Part shown: positions 1 to 6,851 of the stretch, piece after piece
How the letters are laid out: the number at the start of each line of letters is the position of its first letter
How positions within the stretch are numbered: position 1 is the first letter of the stretch
Assembly (NCBI GenBank): GCA_003694875.1
Contig: RFJN01000004.1
Span: 1-6,851, forward strand
DNA from: Planctomycetota bacterium
Lineage (GTDB): Bacteria; Planctomycetota; J058; J103
DNA length: 6,851 nt
Reading direction: 5' to 3'
Made by a program: the position numbers and the translations under genes
The notes under the pieces: model-generated
Seen by the model: the letters and a program-made list of their open reading frames with translations, nothing else
Databases searched by the model: none
Told to the model about the DNA's origin: nothing

Positions 1-59
1 CGGAGCCCGAACTGCCGGTGGGCCTTGCAGGGCGTGGCGCGAGCCGGCAGCATGGGGCC

Positions 60-736
60 ATGTTGCCGATCGCATTCGAGGTCGACGAGGCGGTACGGGA
101 GCGGCTTGCGCTCGCGGCTGCGGTGTACGACGAGCTGCGGCTGCACGCCGATCGGGCTCCGTTCGAGCGCAGGCTCGAGCGGCGGCTCGAGCAGGTGCGA
201 GAGCGGTTCGGGGACGACGACGCGGCGCGGCTCGCGTGGTTCGAGCCGGCGCGTCGGCTCTACCGCGCGTTCGGGATCGATCCGACGCGGCGCCGGCCGA
301 GTTCGGAGGCGCTCGTGCGCCGGATCCTCAAGGGGTTCGCGTTTCCGCGGGTGCACCCGCTCGTCGACGCGGTGAACCTGTGCCAGCTCGAGCAGGGGCT
401 GCCGTACGGGCTGTACGACGTGGATCGTCTGCACCCGCCGGTGCGTGCGACGGTGGGCGCGCCGGGCGAGGGCTATCCCGGGATCCGCAAGGGCTGGATC
501 CGGGTGGAGGGAAGGCCCGTGCTGCGCGACGCCGAGGGCCCGTTCGGCAACCCTTCGTCCGACAGCCTGCGCGCCTCGGTGCGCGAGGGCACCGACCGGG
601 TGCTGGTGGTGGTGTTCGCCCCGGCGGGAACGGGTGAGAAGACGCTCGAGCGCGTGCTCGACGGGACGCGGGAGGTGTTCGAACTCGTGGCGGCGTTGCG
701 GGAGGCGGGCCGTCGGGTGTGGGCGGAGGCGGACGC

Positions 737-740
<4 letters not shown>
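60..740 (+). CDS. Solitary B3/B4 tRNA-binding domain protein (PheT-like)
   Basis: This protein of 226 residues resembles the stand-alone B3/B4 family, related to the editing region of the phenylalanyl-tRNA synthetase beta chain. The N-terminal 60 or so residues are charged and probably helical. The B3/B4-like core runs from about residue 65 to 215. It contains the conserved-looking VNLCQLEQGLPYGLYDVDRL stretch (about 105-124) and DAEGPFGNPSSDSLRASV (157-174), where family members carry a D-x-G...DS/T-R pattern. The anticodon-binding and catalytic parts of PheT are absent, so it is not a synthetase. Known solitary members are poorly characterised; trans-editing or tRNA binding is inference. 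I chose the ATG at 60. A GTG at 18 in the same frame has a possible GGAG at 2-5, at long spacing, and would add 14 residues that look unlike the family. The stop overlaps the glpD start by four bases (ATGA), suggesting one operon. The protein is probably cytosolic; no signal peptide or membrane segment is visible. Confidence 0.8.
725..729 (+). promoter_or_regulatory. Ribosome binding site deciding the glpD start
   Basis: GGAGG lies seven bases before the ATG at 737, inside the last codons of the preceding gene. It favours ATG 737 over the in-frame GTG at 719, which would start upstream of this site. Together with the ATGA overlap, it implies that translation of glpD is coupled to that of the B3/B4 gene. 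Confidence 0.75.
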
Positions 741-2425
<1,685 letters not shown>

Positions 2426-2427
2426 CT

Positions 2428-2460
2428 GCCAGTCTGGCGGTCGCGCGGCCGGGTCGCGAC
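2428..2460 (+). other. Palindrome and hairpin directly after glpD
   Basis: Three bases after the glpD stop is the 11-base palindrome GCCAGTCTGGC (2428-2438). It is followed by a possible 6-bp stem, GTCGCG (2440-2445) with CGCGAC (2455-2460), around a 9-nt loop. No T-run follows, so it is not a standard intrinsic terminator. It could slow or stabilise the 3' end of the glpD message, or be an operator for the next gene; neither is shown by the sequence. Confidence 0.3.
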
Positions 2461-2495
2461 GTCCCCGAAGTTCTCCCGCTCTCTGTAACATCTTG

Positions 2496-2501
2496 CTTGA
2501 A
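2496..2501 (+). promoter_or_regulatory. Heat-shock-like -35 hexamer upstream of htpG
   Basis: CTTGAA is the consensus -35 of sigma-32 promoters and sits in the only AT-richer patch of the glpD-htpG gap, about 130 bases before the htpG start. I could not find a matching CCCCAT-type -10 at 13-17 bases, nor a clear sigma-70 -10, so only half of the promoter is supported. Sigma-32 control of htpG is known in enterobacteria and is only inferred here. Confidence 0.25.
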
Positions 2502-2581
2502 TTTTGGTTGCGGGGTGCCGAGGTGGTCTTTCGGTCTTGGCTTCCCGTTTGCGTGTTGGGGCTGCGAGATGGGCTATGCCG

Positions 2582-2600
2582 GGAGCGCGGGGGGCGCTCC
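2582..2600 (+). promoter_or_regulatory. GC-rich hairpin in the htpG leader
   Basis: GGAGCGC (2582-2588) and GCGCTCC (2594-2600) form a perfect 7-bp stem around a five-G loop. Two more G-C pairs become possible if G2581 is bulged (CC 2579-2580 with GG 2601-2602). The stem ends 14 bases before the Shine-Dalgarno of htpG and is not followed by a T-run. It may be a leader structure affecting htpG mRNA stability or translation. It does not itself cover the Shine-Dalgarno, so it does not look like a ROSE or fourU thermometer. Confidence 0.35.
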
Positions 2601-2628
2601 GGGTTCGAGACGGCAGGAGACGAGAGGT

Positions 2629-4707
2629 ATGGCACAGGCCGGAACGGCACCGCAATCGCAGAAGCACGCGTTTTCGGCCGATGTGAATCGGCTGCTCGAC
2701 CTGGTGGTCAACTCGCTGTACAGCCACCCCGAGATCTTTCTGCGCGAGTTGATCTCGAACGCCTCGGACGCGCTCGACAAGCTGCGGGTCGAGGCGCTGA
2801 CGGACAAGGAGGTGCTCGAGGGCGACGAGACCATGGAGATCCGGGTGCTTCCGGATCGGGAGGCGGGGACGCTCACGATCGAGGACACCGGGATCGGCAT
2901 GACCGAGCAGGAGCTGATCGAGCACCTCGGCACGATCGCGCATTCGGGCTCGAAGGCGTTTCTCGAGAAGCTCGGCAAGGACAAGGCCGAGAGCAGCGAC
3001 GTGCAGCTGATCGGCCAGTTCGGCGTGGGGTTCTACAGTGCGTTCCTGGTCGCCGACACGGTCGAGGTGGTGAGCCGGCGGGCGGGGCCGGGCCACAGCG
3101 CGCACCGCTGGGTCTCGGACGCGCGGGGCAGCTTCACCGTGGAGCCGGCGGAGCGGGCCGAGCGGGGCACGGCGGTGATCCTGCACCTGAAGGAGGAGCA
3201 CAAGCGCTTTCTCGATGAGTGGCGTCTGCGCGAGCTGATCGAGCGCTACAGCGACTACGTCGGCTACGACATCAAGCTGCGCGTCGAGAAGACCGAGGGC
3301 GAGGGGGACGAGAAGCGCACGAGGTACGAGCTCGAGCGCGTCAACCGCGGCCAGCCGCTGTGGCACAAGCCGAAGAGCGAGGTCACCGACGAGCAGTACA
3401 TCGAGCTCTACAAGCACCTGACCCACGACTGGGAGCCGCCGCTCGCCTGGACGCACTTCAAGGCCGAGGGGACGGTCATGTTCACCGGCCTGCTCTACAT
3501 CCCGCGCCGGCCTCCGTTCGATCTGTTCCTGCCCGAGCAGAAGGCGGGGCTGCGGCTGTATGTGCGTCGCGTCTTCATCATGGAGGACTGTGAGGAGCTG
3601 CTGCCGCGGTGGCTGCGGTTCGTGCGCGGGGTGATCGACTCCGACGATCTGCCGCTCAACGTCTCGCGCGAGCTGTTGCAGGACTCGGCGGTGGTGCGCG
3701 TGATCCGCAAGCAGGTCGTGCGCAAGACGCTCGATCTGCTCGAGGAGATCGCGCGCGACAAGCCCGAGGACTACGCGACGTTCTGGCAGCACTTCGGCAG
3801 TGTGCTGAAGGAGGGGGTGCACTTCGAGCCGACGCACCGCGAGCGGCTCGCGAAGCTGCTGCGGTTCCACAGCACCGCCGGAGAGGGCTGGGTCTCGCTC
3901 GCGCAGTATGTCGAGCGCATGAAGCCCGGCCAGCCGGCGATCTACTACGCCATGGGCAGCGATCGGGAGTCGGTGGCGAAGAGTCCGCACATCGAGGCGC
4001 TGACCGCGCGCGGCTACGAGGTGCTGCTGCTTACCGACCCGATCGACGAGTGGGTGGTGGACACGCTGCGGAGCTTCGAGGACAAGCCGCTGCAGTCGGC
4101 GATGCGCGCGGGGCTCGAGCTCGACGAGGAGGCGCGCAAGAAGGCCGAGGAGCGCGGGCGCGAACTCGGCGGTCTGCTCGCGCGCTTCAAGCAGGTGCTC
4201 GGCGATCGGGTCGCCGATGTCGTGGTGAGCACGCGTCTGGCCTCCTCGGCGGTGTGCCTGGTGGTGCCCGAGGGCGGCATGCACTCGCGGGTCGAACAGC
4301 TTTTGCGGGCACACCACCGCGACGTGCCCGTGCAGAAGCGCATCCTCGAGGTGAACCCGAAGCACCCGATCATCCGCAAGCTCGAGGCGCTCGTGGCCGA
4401 GGGCGGTGACGAGGCGCAGATCGGCGAGTGGGTGGAACTGCTGTACGACGAGGCGCTCGTGGCCGAGGGCAGTCCGGTGCCGGATCCGGCGCAGTTCGCG
4501 CGACGGATCGAGTCGCTGCTCGCGCGTGCGCTCGGTTCGGAGGCGCTCGGGCAGCCGGAGTCCGAGGCTGCCGGGGCGGGCGAGGCGGCTTCCGAGCCGG
4601 CCTCGCGTGCCGAGGGCGAGAGCGCGGAGGCTGCGAGTGCCGGGACCGCGAGCCCCGAGGGCGAGAGCGTGCAGGCGCCTTCGGCGCAGGAGTCGGGAGC
4701 GTCGTAG
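2629..4707 (+). CDS. htpG: Chaperone HtpG (bacterial Hsp90) with extended C-terminal tail
   Basis: This 692-residue ATP-dependent homodimeric cytosolic chaperone refolds or stabilises client proteins, with DnaK/DnaJ in known systems. The N-terminal GHKL ATPase domain contains FLRELISNASDALDKLR (37-53; catalytic Glu40, Mg-binding Asn44, Asp47), DTGIGMT (86-92), GTIAHSGSKAF (101-111) and GQFGVGFYSAF (129-139). The middle domain carries LPLNVSRELLQ (342-351) with the catalytic-loop Arg347. The dimerisation domain ends near residue 635 at ESLLARAL. E. coli HtpG is 624 residues; the surplus here is mostly a 57-residue tail (636-692) with 16 Ala, 11 Glu, 11 Ser and 8 Gly and only one basic residue, predicted disordered and acidic. 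The start is the ATG at 2629, preceded by AGGAGA at 2615-2620; the longer in-frame reading upstream runs back into glpD and is not coding. It stands alone after a 203-bp gap and before a strong terminator, so it is probably monocistronic. Confidence 0.98.
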   Translation: MAQAGTAPQSQKHAFSADVNRLLDLVVNSLYSHPEIFLRELISNASDALDKLRVEALTDKEVLEGDETMEIRVLPDREAGTLTIEDTGIGMTEQELIEHLGTIAHSGSKAFLEKLGKDKAESSDVQLIGQFGVGFYSAFLVADTVEVVSRRAGPGHSAHRWVSDARGSFTVEPAERAERGTAVILHLKEEHKRFLDEWRLRELIERYSDYVGYDIKLRVEKTEGEGDEKRTRYELERVNRGQPLWHKPKSEVTDEQYIELYKHLTHDWEPPLAWTHFKAEGTVMFTGLLYIPRRPPFDLFLPEQKAGLRLYVRRVFIMEDCEELLPRWLRFVRGVIDSDDLPLNVSRELLQDSAVVRVIRKQVVRKTLDLLEEIARDKPEDYATFWQHFGSVLKEGVHFEPTHRERLAKLLRFHSTAGEGWVSLAQYVERMKPGQPAIYYAMGSDRESVAKSPHIEALTARGYEVLLLTDPIDEWVVDTLRSFEDKPLQSAMRAGLELDEEARKKAEERGRELGGLLARFKQVLGDRVADVVVSTRLASSAVCLVVPEGGMHSRVEQLLRAHHRDVPVQKRILEVNPKHPIIRKLEALVAEGGDEAQIGEWVELLYDEALVAEGSPVPDPAQFARRIESLLARALGSEALGQPESEAAGAGEAASEPASRAEGESAEAASAGTASPEGESVQAPSAQESGAS
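4611..4669 (+). repeat. In-frame direct repeat inside the htpG tail
   Basis: The 14-mer CGAGGGCGAGAGCG occurs at 4611-4624 and again at 4656-4669, exactly 45 bases (15 codons) apart. It gives EGES twice, in two adjacent related blocks, AEGESAEAASAGTAS and PEGESVQAPSAQESG. This suggests that the C-terminal tail of HtpG grew by short in-frame duplication followed by drift. Confidence 0.6.
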
Positions 4708-4735
4708 CGCGCTTGCGGACTCGGGTGTCGCATCG

Positions 4736-4767
4736 CGGCGCCGCCCGTCGGGCGGCGCCGTTTTTTT
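4736..4767 (+). terminator. Intrinsic terminator of htpG
   Basis: CGGCGCCGCCC (4736-4746) pairs perfectly over 11 bp with GGGCGGCGCCG (4750-4760) around the 3-nt loop GTC, followed at once by seven T (4761-4767). It lies 28 bases after the htpG stop. There is no A-run on the other side, so it acts only on the plus strand. It separates htpG from the exchanger gene, which therefore needs its own promoter in 4768-4880. I saw only a weak GATAGT at 4800-4805 there, without a -35 partner. Confidence 0.95.
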
Positions 4768-4891
4768 GGCTCGGGTGCACGCACGAGCGGGCTCGATCCG
4801 ATAGTCTTGTTCGGACGCACGGCGTCGGTGGCGGGGTGATGGCAGCTCCGGGGGCGACGGTGCGAGAGGGGACGCTTCGGGGAGACGCGAC

Positions 4892-6028
4892 ATGGGGCTC
4901 GTGGTCGCGGTCGCGGTGCTGCTGCTGTGCTTCTACCTGCTCGCACGCATCTGCGATGACTACTTCGTGGCGAGTCTGGAGATCATCGCCGAGCGCTGGC
5001 GCATGCCGAGCGACATCGCGGGGGCGACCCTCATGGCGGTGGGCTCGAGTGCACCGGAGCTGTTCGTGTCGCTGTTCGCCGTGATCAAGGCGCTTGCGCG
5101 GAGTCCGGAGGAGGCGGCGCGTGTGGCGAGCATGGGGGCGGGTACGATCGTGGGCTCGGCGCTGTTCAACCTGCTCGTGATCACGGGGGCGTCGGTATAC
5201 GTGCGACCGGCGCGGCTGACCTGGCAGCCCATCGTGCGGGATCTGCTGTTCTACGGGGTGAGCATCGCGTTCGTGCTGTGGGTGATGGCGGGCGGGGTCC
5301 GGGAGGACGGGGTGGTTGTCGGGGCGATCACCTCGGGCGAGGCGCTGTTGCTGCTCGCGTTCTATGTGGTGTACGTCGCGTCGTTGCGGTACGTGCGGCG
5401 CTGGTTCCCGTACGCCGACGGGGCGGTCGAACTCGAGGTGGTGGCGGAGGTGAGTGCCGAGTTGCGCGAGGAGCACGAGGAGGCGGGCTGGATGCAGCCG
5501 ATCGATCGGGGGCTGGGGTTGCTCTTTCCGGACATGGAGGCGGACTCGCCCGCGGTCTGGCGCGCGTTCATCACCGCCGTCGTGCTCATCGCCGTTCTGA
5601 GCTACGCGCTCGTCGAGGCGGGGATCCACATCGCGCATGCGCTCGGCTGGAGTCCGGCGCTGATCGGGTTGACGGTGCTGGCGGCGGGCACGTCGGTTCC
5701 CGACCTGGTGTCGTCGGTGCTGGTGGCGCGTCGCGGCAAGAGCGACATGGCGGTGACGAACGCGATCGGTTCGAACATCTTCGATATCGGTGTGGGGCTG
5801 GGCTTGCCGTGGCTGCTCGTGACGTGGTGGGCGGGCGTGCCGGTGCAGGTCGACACGACGGATCTCATGGGCTCGGCCGTGGTGTTGTTCGGGTCGCTGC
5901 TGCTGGTGGCGGCGATCATGGCGGGGGCCCGGTGGCGGCTCGGTCGCGGCGCAGGGGCGGTGCTTGTGGCGCTGTACGTCGCGTACGTCGCTGGAGCGTA
6001 TCTGGGCTGGTTGCCCGGGGCGGGCTAG
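4892..6028 (+). CDS. Cation/Ca2+ exchanger, NCKX-like (CaCA superfamily)
   Basis: This 378-residue inner-membrane antiporter has two inverted alpha repeats and about ten hydrophobic segments (near 1-20, 40-65, 82-104, 117-135, 147-168, 225-251, 254-279, 288-314, 320-341, 350-373), as in 5+5 CaCA proteins. Alpha-1 is GATLMAVGSSAPELFVSLFA (44-63, Glu56) plus GAGTIVGSALFN (82-93). Alpha-2 is GLTVLAAGTSVPDLVSSV (259-276, Asp271) plus AIGSNIFDIGVGLGLPWLL (291-309, Asp298). These resemble animal NCKX: CDDYFVASLE at 21-30 and the GLPWLL end are typical of that branch, and E. coli YrbG differs. Glu56, Asp271 and Asp298 line up with NCKX2 Glu188, Asp548 and Asp575, so K+-dependent Na+/Ca2+ exchange is inferred. 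A hydrophilic acidic loop (about 169-224) joins the halves. GGGGAG at 4879-4884 lies seven bases before the ATG. The TAG stop shares its last base with an inverted-repeat element; TM10 is complete, so any truncation is minor. Confidence 0.9.
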   Translation: MGLVVAVAVLLLCFYLLARICDDYFVASLEIIAERWRMPSDIAGATLMAVGSSAPELFVSLFAVIKALARSPEEAARVASMGAGTIVGSALFNLLVITGASVYVRPARLTWQPIVRDLLFYGVSIAFVLWVMAGGVREDGVVVGAITSGEALLLLAFYVVYVASLRYVRRWFPYADGAVELEVVAEVSAELREEHEEAGWMQPIDRGLGLLFPDMEADSPAVWRAFITAVVLIAVLSYALVEAGIHIAHALGWSPALIGLTVLAAGTSVPDLVSSVLVARRGKSDMAVTNAIGSNIFDIGVGLGLPWLLVTWWAGVPVQVDTTDLMGSAVVLFGSLLLVAAIMAGARWRLGRGAGAVLVALYVAYVAGAYLGWLPGAG

Positions 6029-6044
6029 GCTCTGTCTGGAAACG
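6028..6044 (+). repeat. Left terminal inverted repeat
   Basis: The repeat begins with the last base of the exchanger stop codon (TAG at 6026-6028). Its partner is 6186-6202, and the only mismatch is at T6035. Confidence 0.65.
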
Positions 6045-6185
6045 TCCCCTGCTGCGATCTCCGGCTGATCACCGACTGGCGGCATCGCGAGAACCGAAGC
6101 CGTCCTCGACGTACTTCCGCACGCCTCCGGCGTCTTCGAACCTTGCTGCTCGCCCGTCGGCGCCCGTCGAATCTCGGGACGGGCT

Positions 6186-6202
6186 CGTTTCCAGTCAGAG
6201 CC
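6186..6202 (-). repeat. Right terminal inverted repeat
   Basis: On the minus strand it reads GGCTCTGACTGGAAACG, matching the left repeat at 16 of 17 positions. On the plus side it is followed by a G-rich run (6204-6209). Confidence 0.65.
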
Positions 6203-6263
6203 CGGGGGGCAAGCGAGCGGGACGCGTCGTGGAGCGTGCCGACGCGCCGCTGGCGCACGCCGT

Positions 6264-6279
6264 CTGGGGTCAGCCCCAG
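6264..6279. repeat. Short palindromic hairpin
   Basis: CTGGGG (6264-6269) and CCCCAG (6274-6279) pair perfectly around the loop TCAG. No T-run follows on either strand, so it is not a terminator. It resembles the small GGGGTC-type palindromes scattered in many proteobacterial intergenic regions, but one copy proves nothing. Confidence 0.4.
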
Positions 6280-6487
6280 TGCCCCTGAAGGGAGACGAGG
6301 CGCGGCAGGGTGTCGCGTGCCGTGGTTATCGGCGTTTTCGTGTTGCGGCTTTTCAGCGGAACTTGGCCATCGTTGACACGAACAGGCTTCTCGCCGACCG
6401 CTCGCCGTGGGCGACGTTCATGGCTGCCTTGTGCGCGACGAAGTCACCAGCGTCTACGGTCTGCACGGACCGCAACCGTCGGACGGG

Positions 6488-6594
6488 CGGCGTCTCTCCG
6501 TCGCACCAATGTCGGCGATTGTTCCTTGCACCGGATGCCGGGGCTGCCGGTGCCATGGCGACCCCCAACGCCCCGCGGCGACGGCGAGACGCCG
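6488..6594. repeat. 17-bp inverted repeat pair, 73 bp apart
   Basis: CGGCGTCTCTCCGTCGC at 6488-6504 is the reverse complement of 6578-6594 with one mismatch (T6497). The core GGCGTCTC appears a third time at 6613-6620 in the same direction as the first copy. The arrangement could be the ends of a very small element, or DNA able to fold into alternative hairpins. Confidence 0.45.
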
Positions 6595-6598
6595 TCGC
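6578..6598. repeat. Perfect 9-bp hairpin
   Basis: GCGACGGCG (6578-6586) pairs with CGCCGTCGC (6590-6598) around the loop AGA. It overlaps the right arm of the longer inverted repeat, so two mutually exclusive folds are possible. No T-run follows on either strand. Confidence 0.5.
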
Positions 6599-6851
6599 TC
6601 CGACAACCATGTGGCGTCTCGCGTGTTCGTCACCCGCCCGCCGTACGCCGCCTCCTTGGGATGTCGACCGCCTAAGCGACGCAACGCGTTCCTGCGACGA
6701 ATGTCAGGGGCGCCAGAGTCCGTTCGCTCAGGAGCATTGGGGCTGGCCCAGGGTGCAAGATCATCGGGAAGCGAAAGGGCGCAGCCAGTCCTGCGGACCG
6801 TTGACACGTCGCCAGCCCACGTTGTTGGTGCCGTCTGCAGGGACCTAAAAA

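Larger units (their letters stand above)
6028..6202. mobile_element. 175-bp inverted-repeat element, MITE-like or insertion-sequence remnant
   Basis: GGCTCTGTCTGGAAACG at 6028-6044 is the reverse complement of 6186-6202 except for one base (16 of 17 match). A further CCC/GGG match lies just inside each end (6047-6049 and 6181-6183). The 141 bases between hold no credible gene. Terminal repeats of this size around a short non-coding core are typical of miniature inverted-repeat elements or internally deleted insertion sequences. There is no clean target-site duplication: TA precedes the left end but CG follows the right end. The element may thus be old, or one flank may have been deleted or recombined. 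No transposase is present, so the family is unknown. In RNA the ends could pair as a long stem behind the exchanger gene. Confidence 0.55.
6203..6851. other. No recognisable gene; probably decayed or non-coding DNA
   Basis: Open frames exist on both strands here (for example about 6279-6848 plus and 6454-6807 minus). Their products are Arg/Pro/Ser-rich, contain no motif I recognise, and lack the G/C-ending codon pattern of the four real genes. The base composition also looks less GC-rich than that of the genes. I find no tRNA-like cloverleaf, no CRISPR units and no convincing terminator. The stretch carries short inverted repeats (6264-6279; 6488-6504 with 6578-6594; 6578-6598) and a 10-base direct repeat CGTTGACACG (6371-6380 and 6799-6808). 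Adjacent to an inverted-repeat element, it could be accessory or insertion-scarred DNA. A highly diverged gene continuing past the window end cannot be excluded. Confidence 0.55.

Noticed and set aside
18..59. GTG at 18 as the start of the B3/B4 protein
   Set aside because: It would add 14 residues of weak character; the possible GGAG is 12 bases away. The ATG at 60 gives a cleaner N-terminus, though its own ribosome site is also poor.
2472..2620. RNA thermometer in the htpG leader
   Set aside because: The only pairing to the Shine-Dalgarno is five bases from about 140 bases away; no ROSE or fourU pattern is visible.
4370..6085. Long minus-strand open frame opposite the htpG 3' end and the exchanger (571 codons)
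   Set aside because: It crosses the strong terminator and the whole exchanger gene, and the product is low-complexity and Arg/His/Pro-rich.
6025..6258. Minus-strand open frame of 77 codons spanning the inverted-repeat element
   Set aside because: It runs through both terminal repeats, is Arg-rich without a domain, and is better explained as chance openness in a GC-rich element; it is not a transposase.
6373..6378. Perfect TTGACA hexamer (also at 6801-6806) as a sigma-70 promoter
   Set aside because: No TATAAT-like hexamer lies at 16-18 bases downstream of either copy, and no gene follows.
6279..6848. Plus-strand open frame of 189 codons at the right end
   Set aside because: No ribosome binding site fits convincingly, the composition is Arg/Pro/Ser/Thr-rich without motifs, and competing frames on both strands are equally open.

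Overview
The window is a piece of a GC-rich bacterial chromosome. It holds four intact plus-strand genes over roughly the first 6.0 kb, followed by about 820 bases with no convincing gene. The strong G/C preference at third codon positions, the bacterial Shine-Dalgarno sites and the proteobacterial-looking GlpD and HtpG suggest a high-GC proteobacterium, perhaps a gammaproteobacterium. That placement is inference and cannot be settled from this window.

Layout. (1) 60-740: a solitary B3/B4 (PheT-type tRNA-binding) domain protein. (2) 737-2425: glpD, the quinone-linked FAD glycerol-3-phosphate dehydrogenase, joined to the first gene by an ATGA start/stop overlap, so the two are probably co-transcribed and translationally coupled. 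(3) 2426-2628: an intergenic leader with palindromic and hairpin sequences and a heat-shock-like -35 hexamer. (4) 2629-4707: htpG, the bacterial Hsp90, with an unusual Ala/Glu/Ser/Gly-rich C-terminal tail of 57 residues. It ends at a textbook intrinsic terminator (4736-4767). (5) 4892-6028: a 10-TM cation/Ca2+ exchanger whose alpha repeats look like animal-type NCKX (K+-dependent Na+/Ca2+ exchangers) and unlike E. coli YrbG. (6) 6028-6202: a 175-bp segment bounded by 17-bp inverted repeats matching at 16 of 17 positions. It is probably a MITE or the remnant of an insertion sequence, and its first base is the last base of the exchanger's TAG stop codon. (7) 6203-6851: apparently non-coding or decayed accessory DNA with several short inverted repeats and no recognisable gene.

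The genes do not form one pathway. GlpD feeds electrons from glycerol-3-phosphate to the quinone pool, HtpG is a stress chaperone, and the exchanger handles Ca2+ homeostasis. I see no new multigene system. The points most worth following are the NCKX-like K+-site residues in the exchanger, the inverted-repeat element fused to its stop codon, the HtpG tail, and the unexplained structured sequence at the right end.
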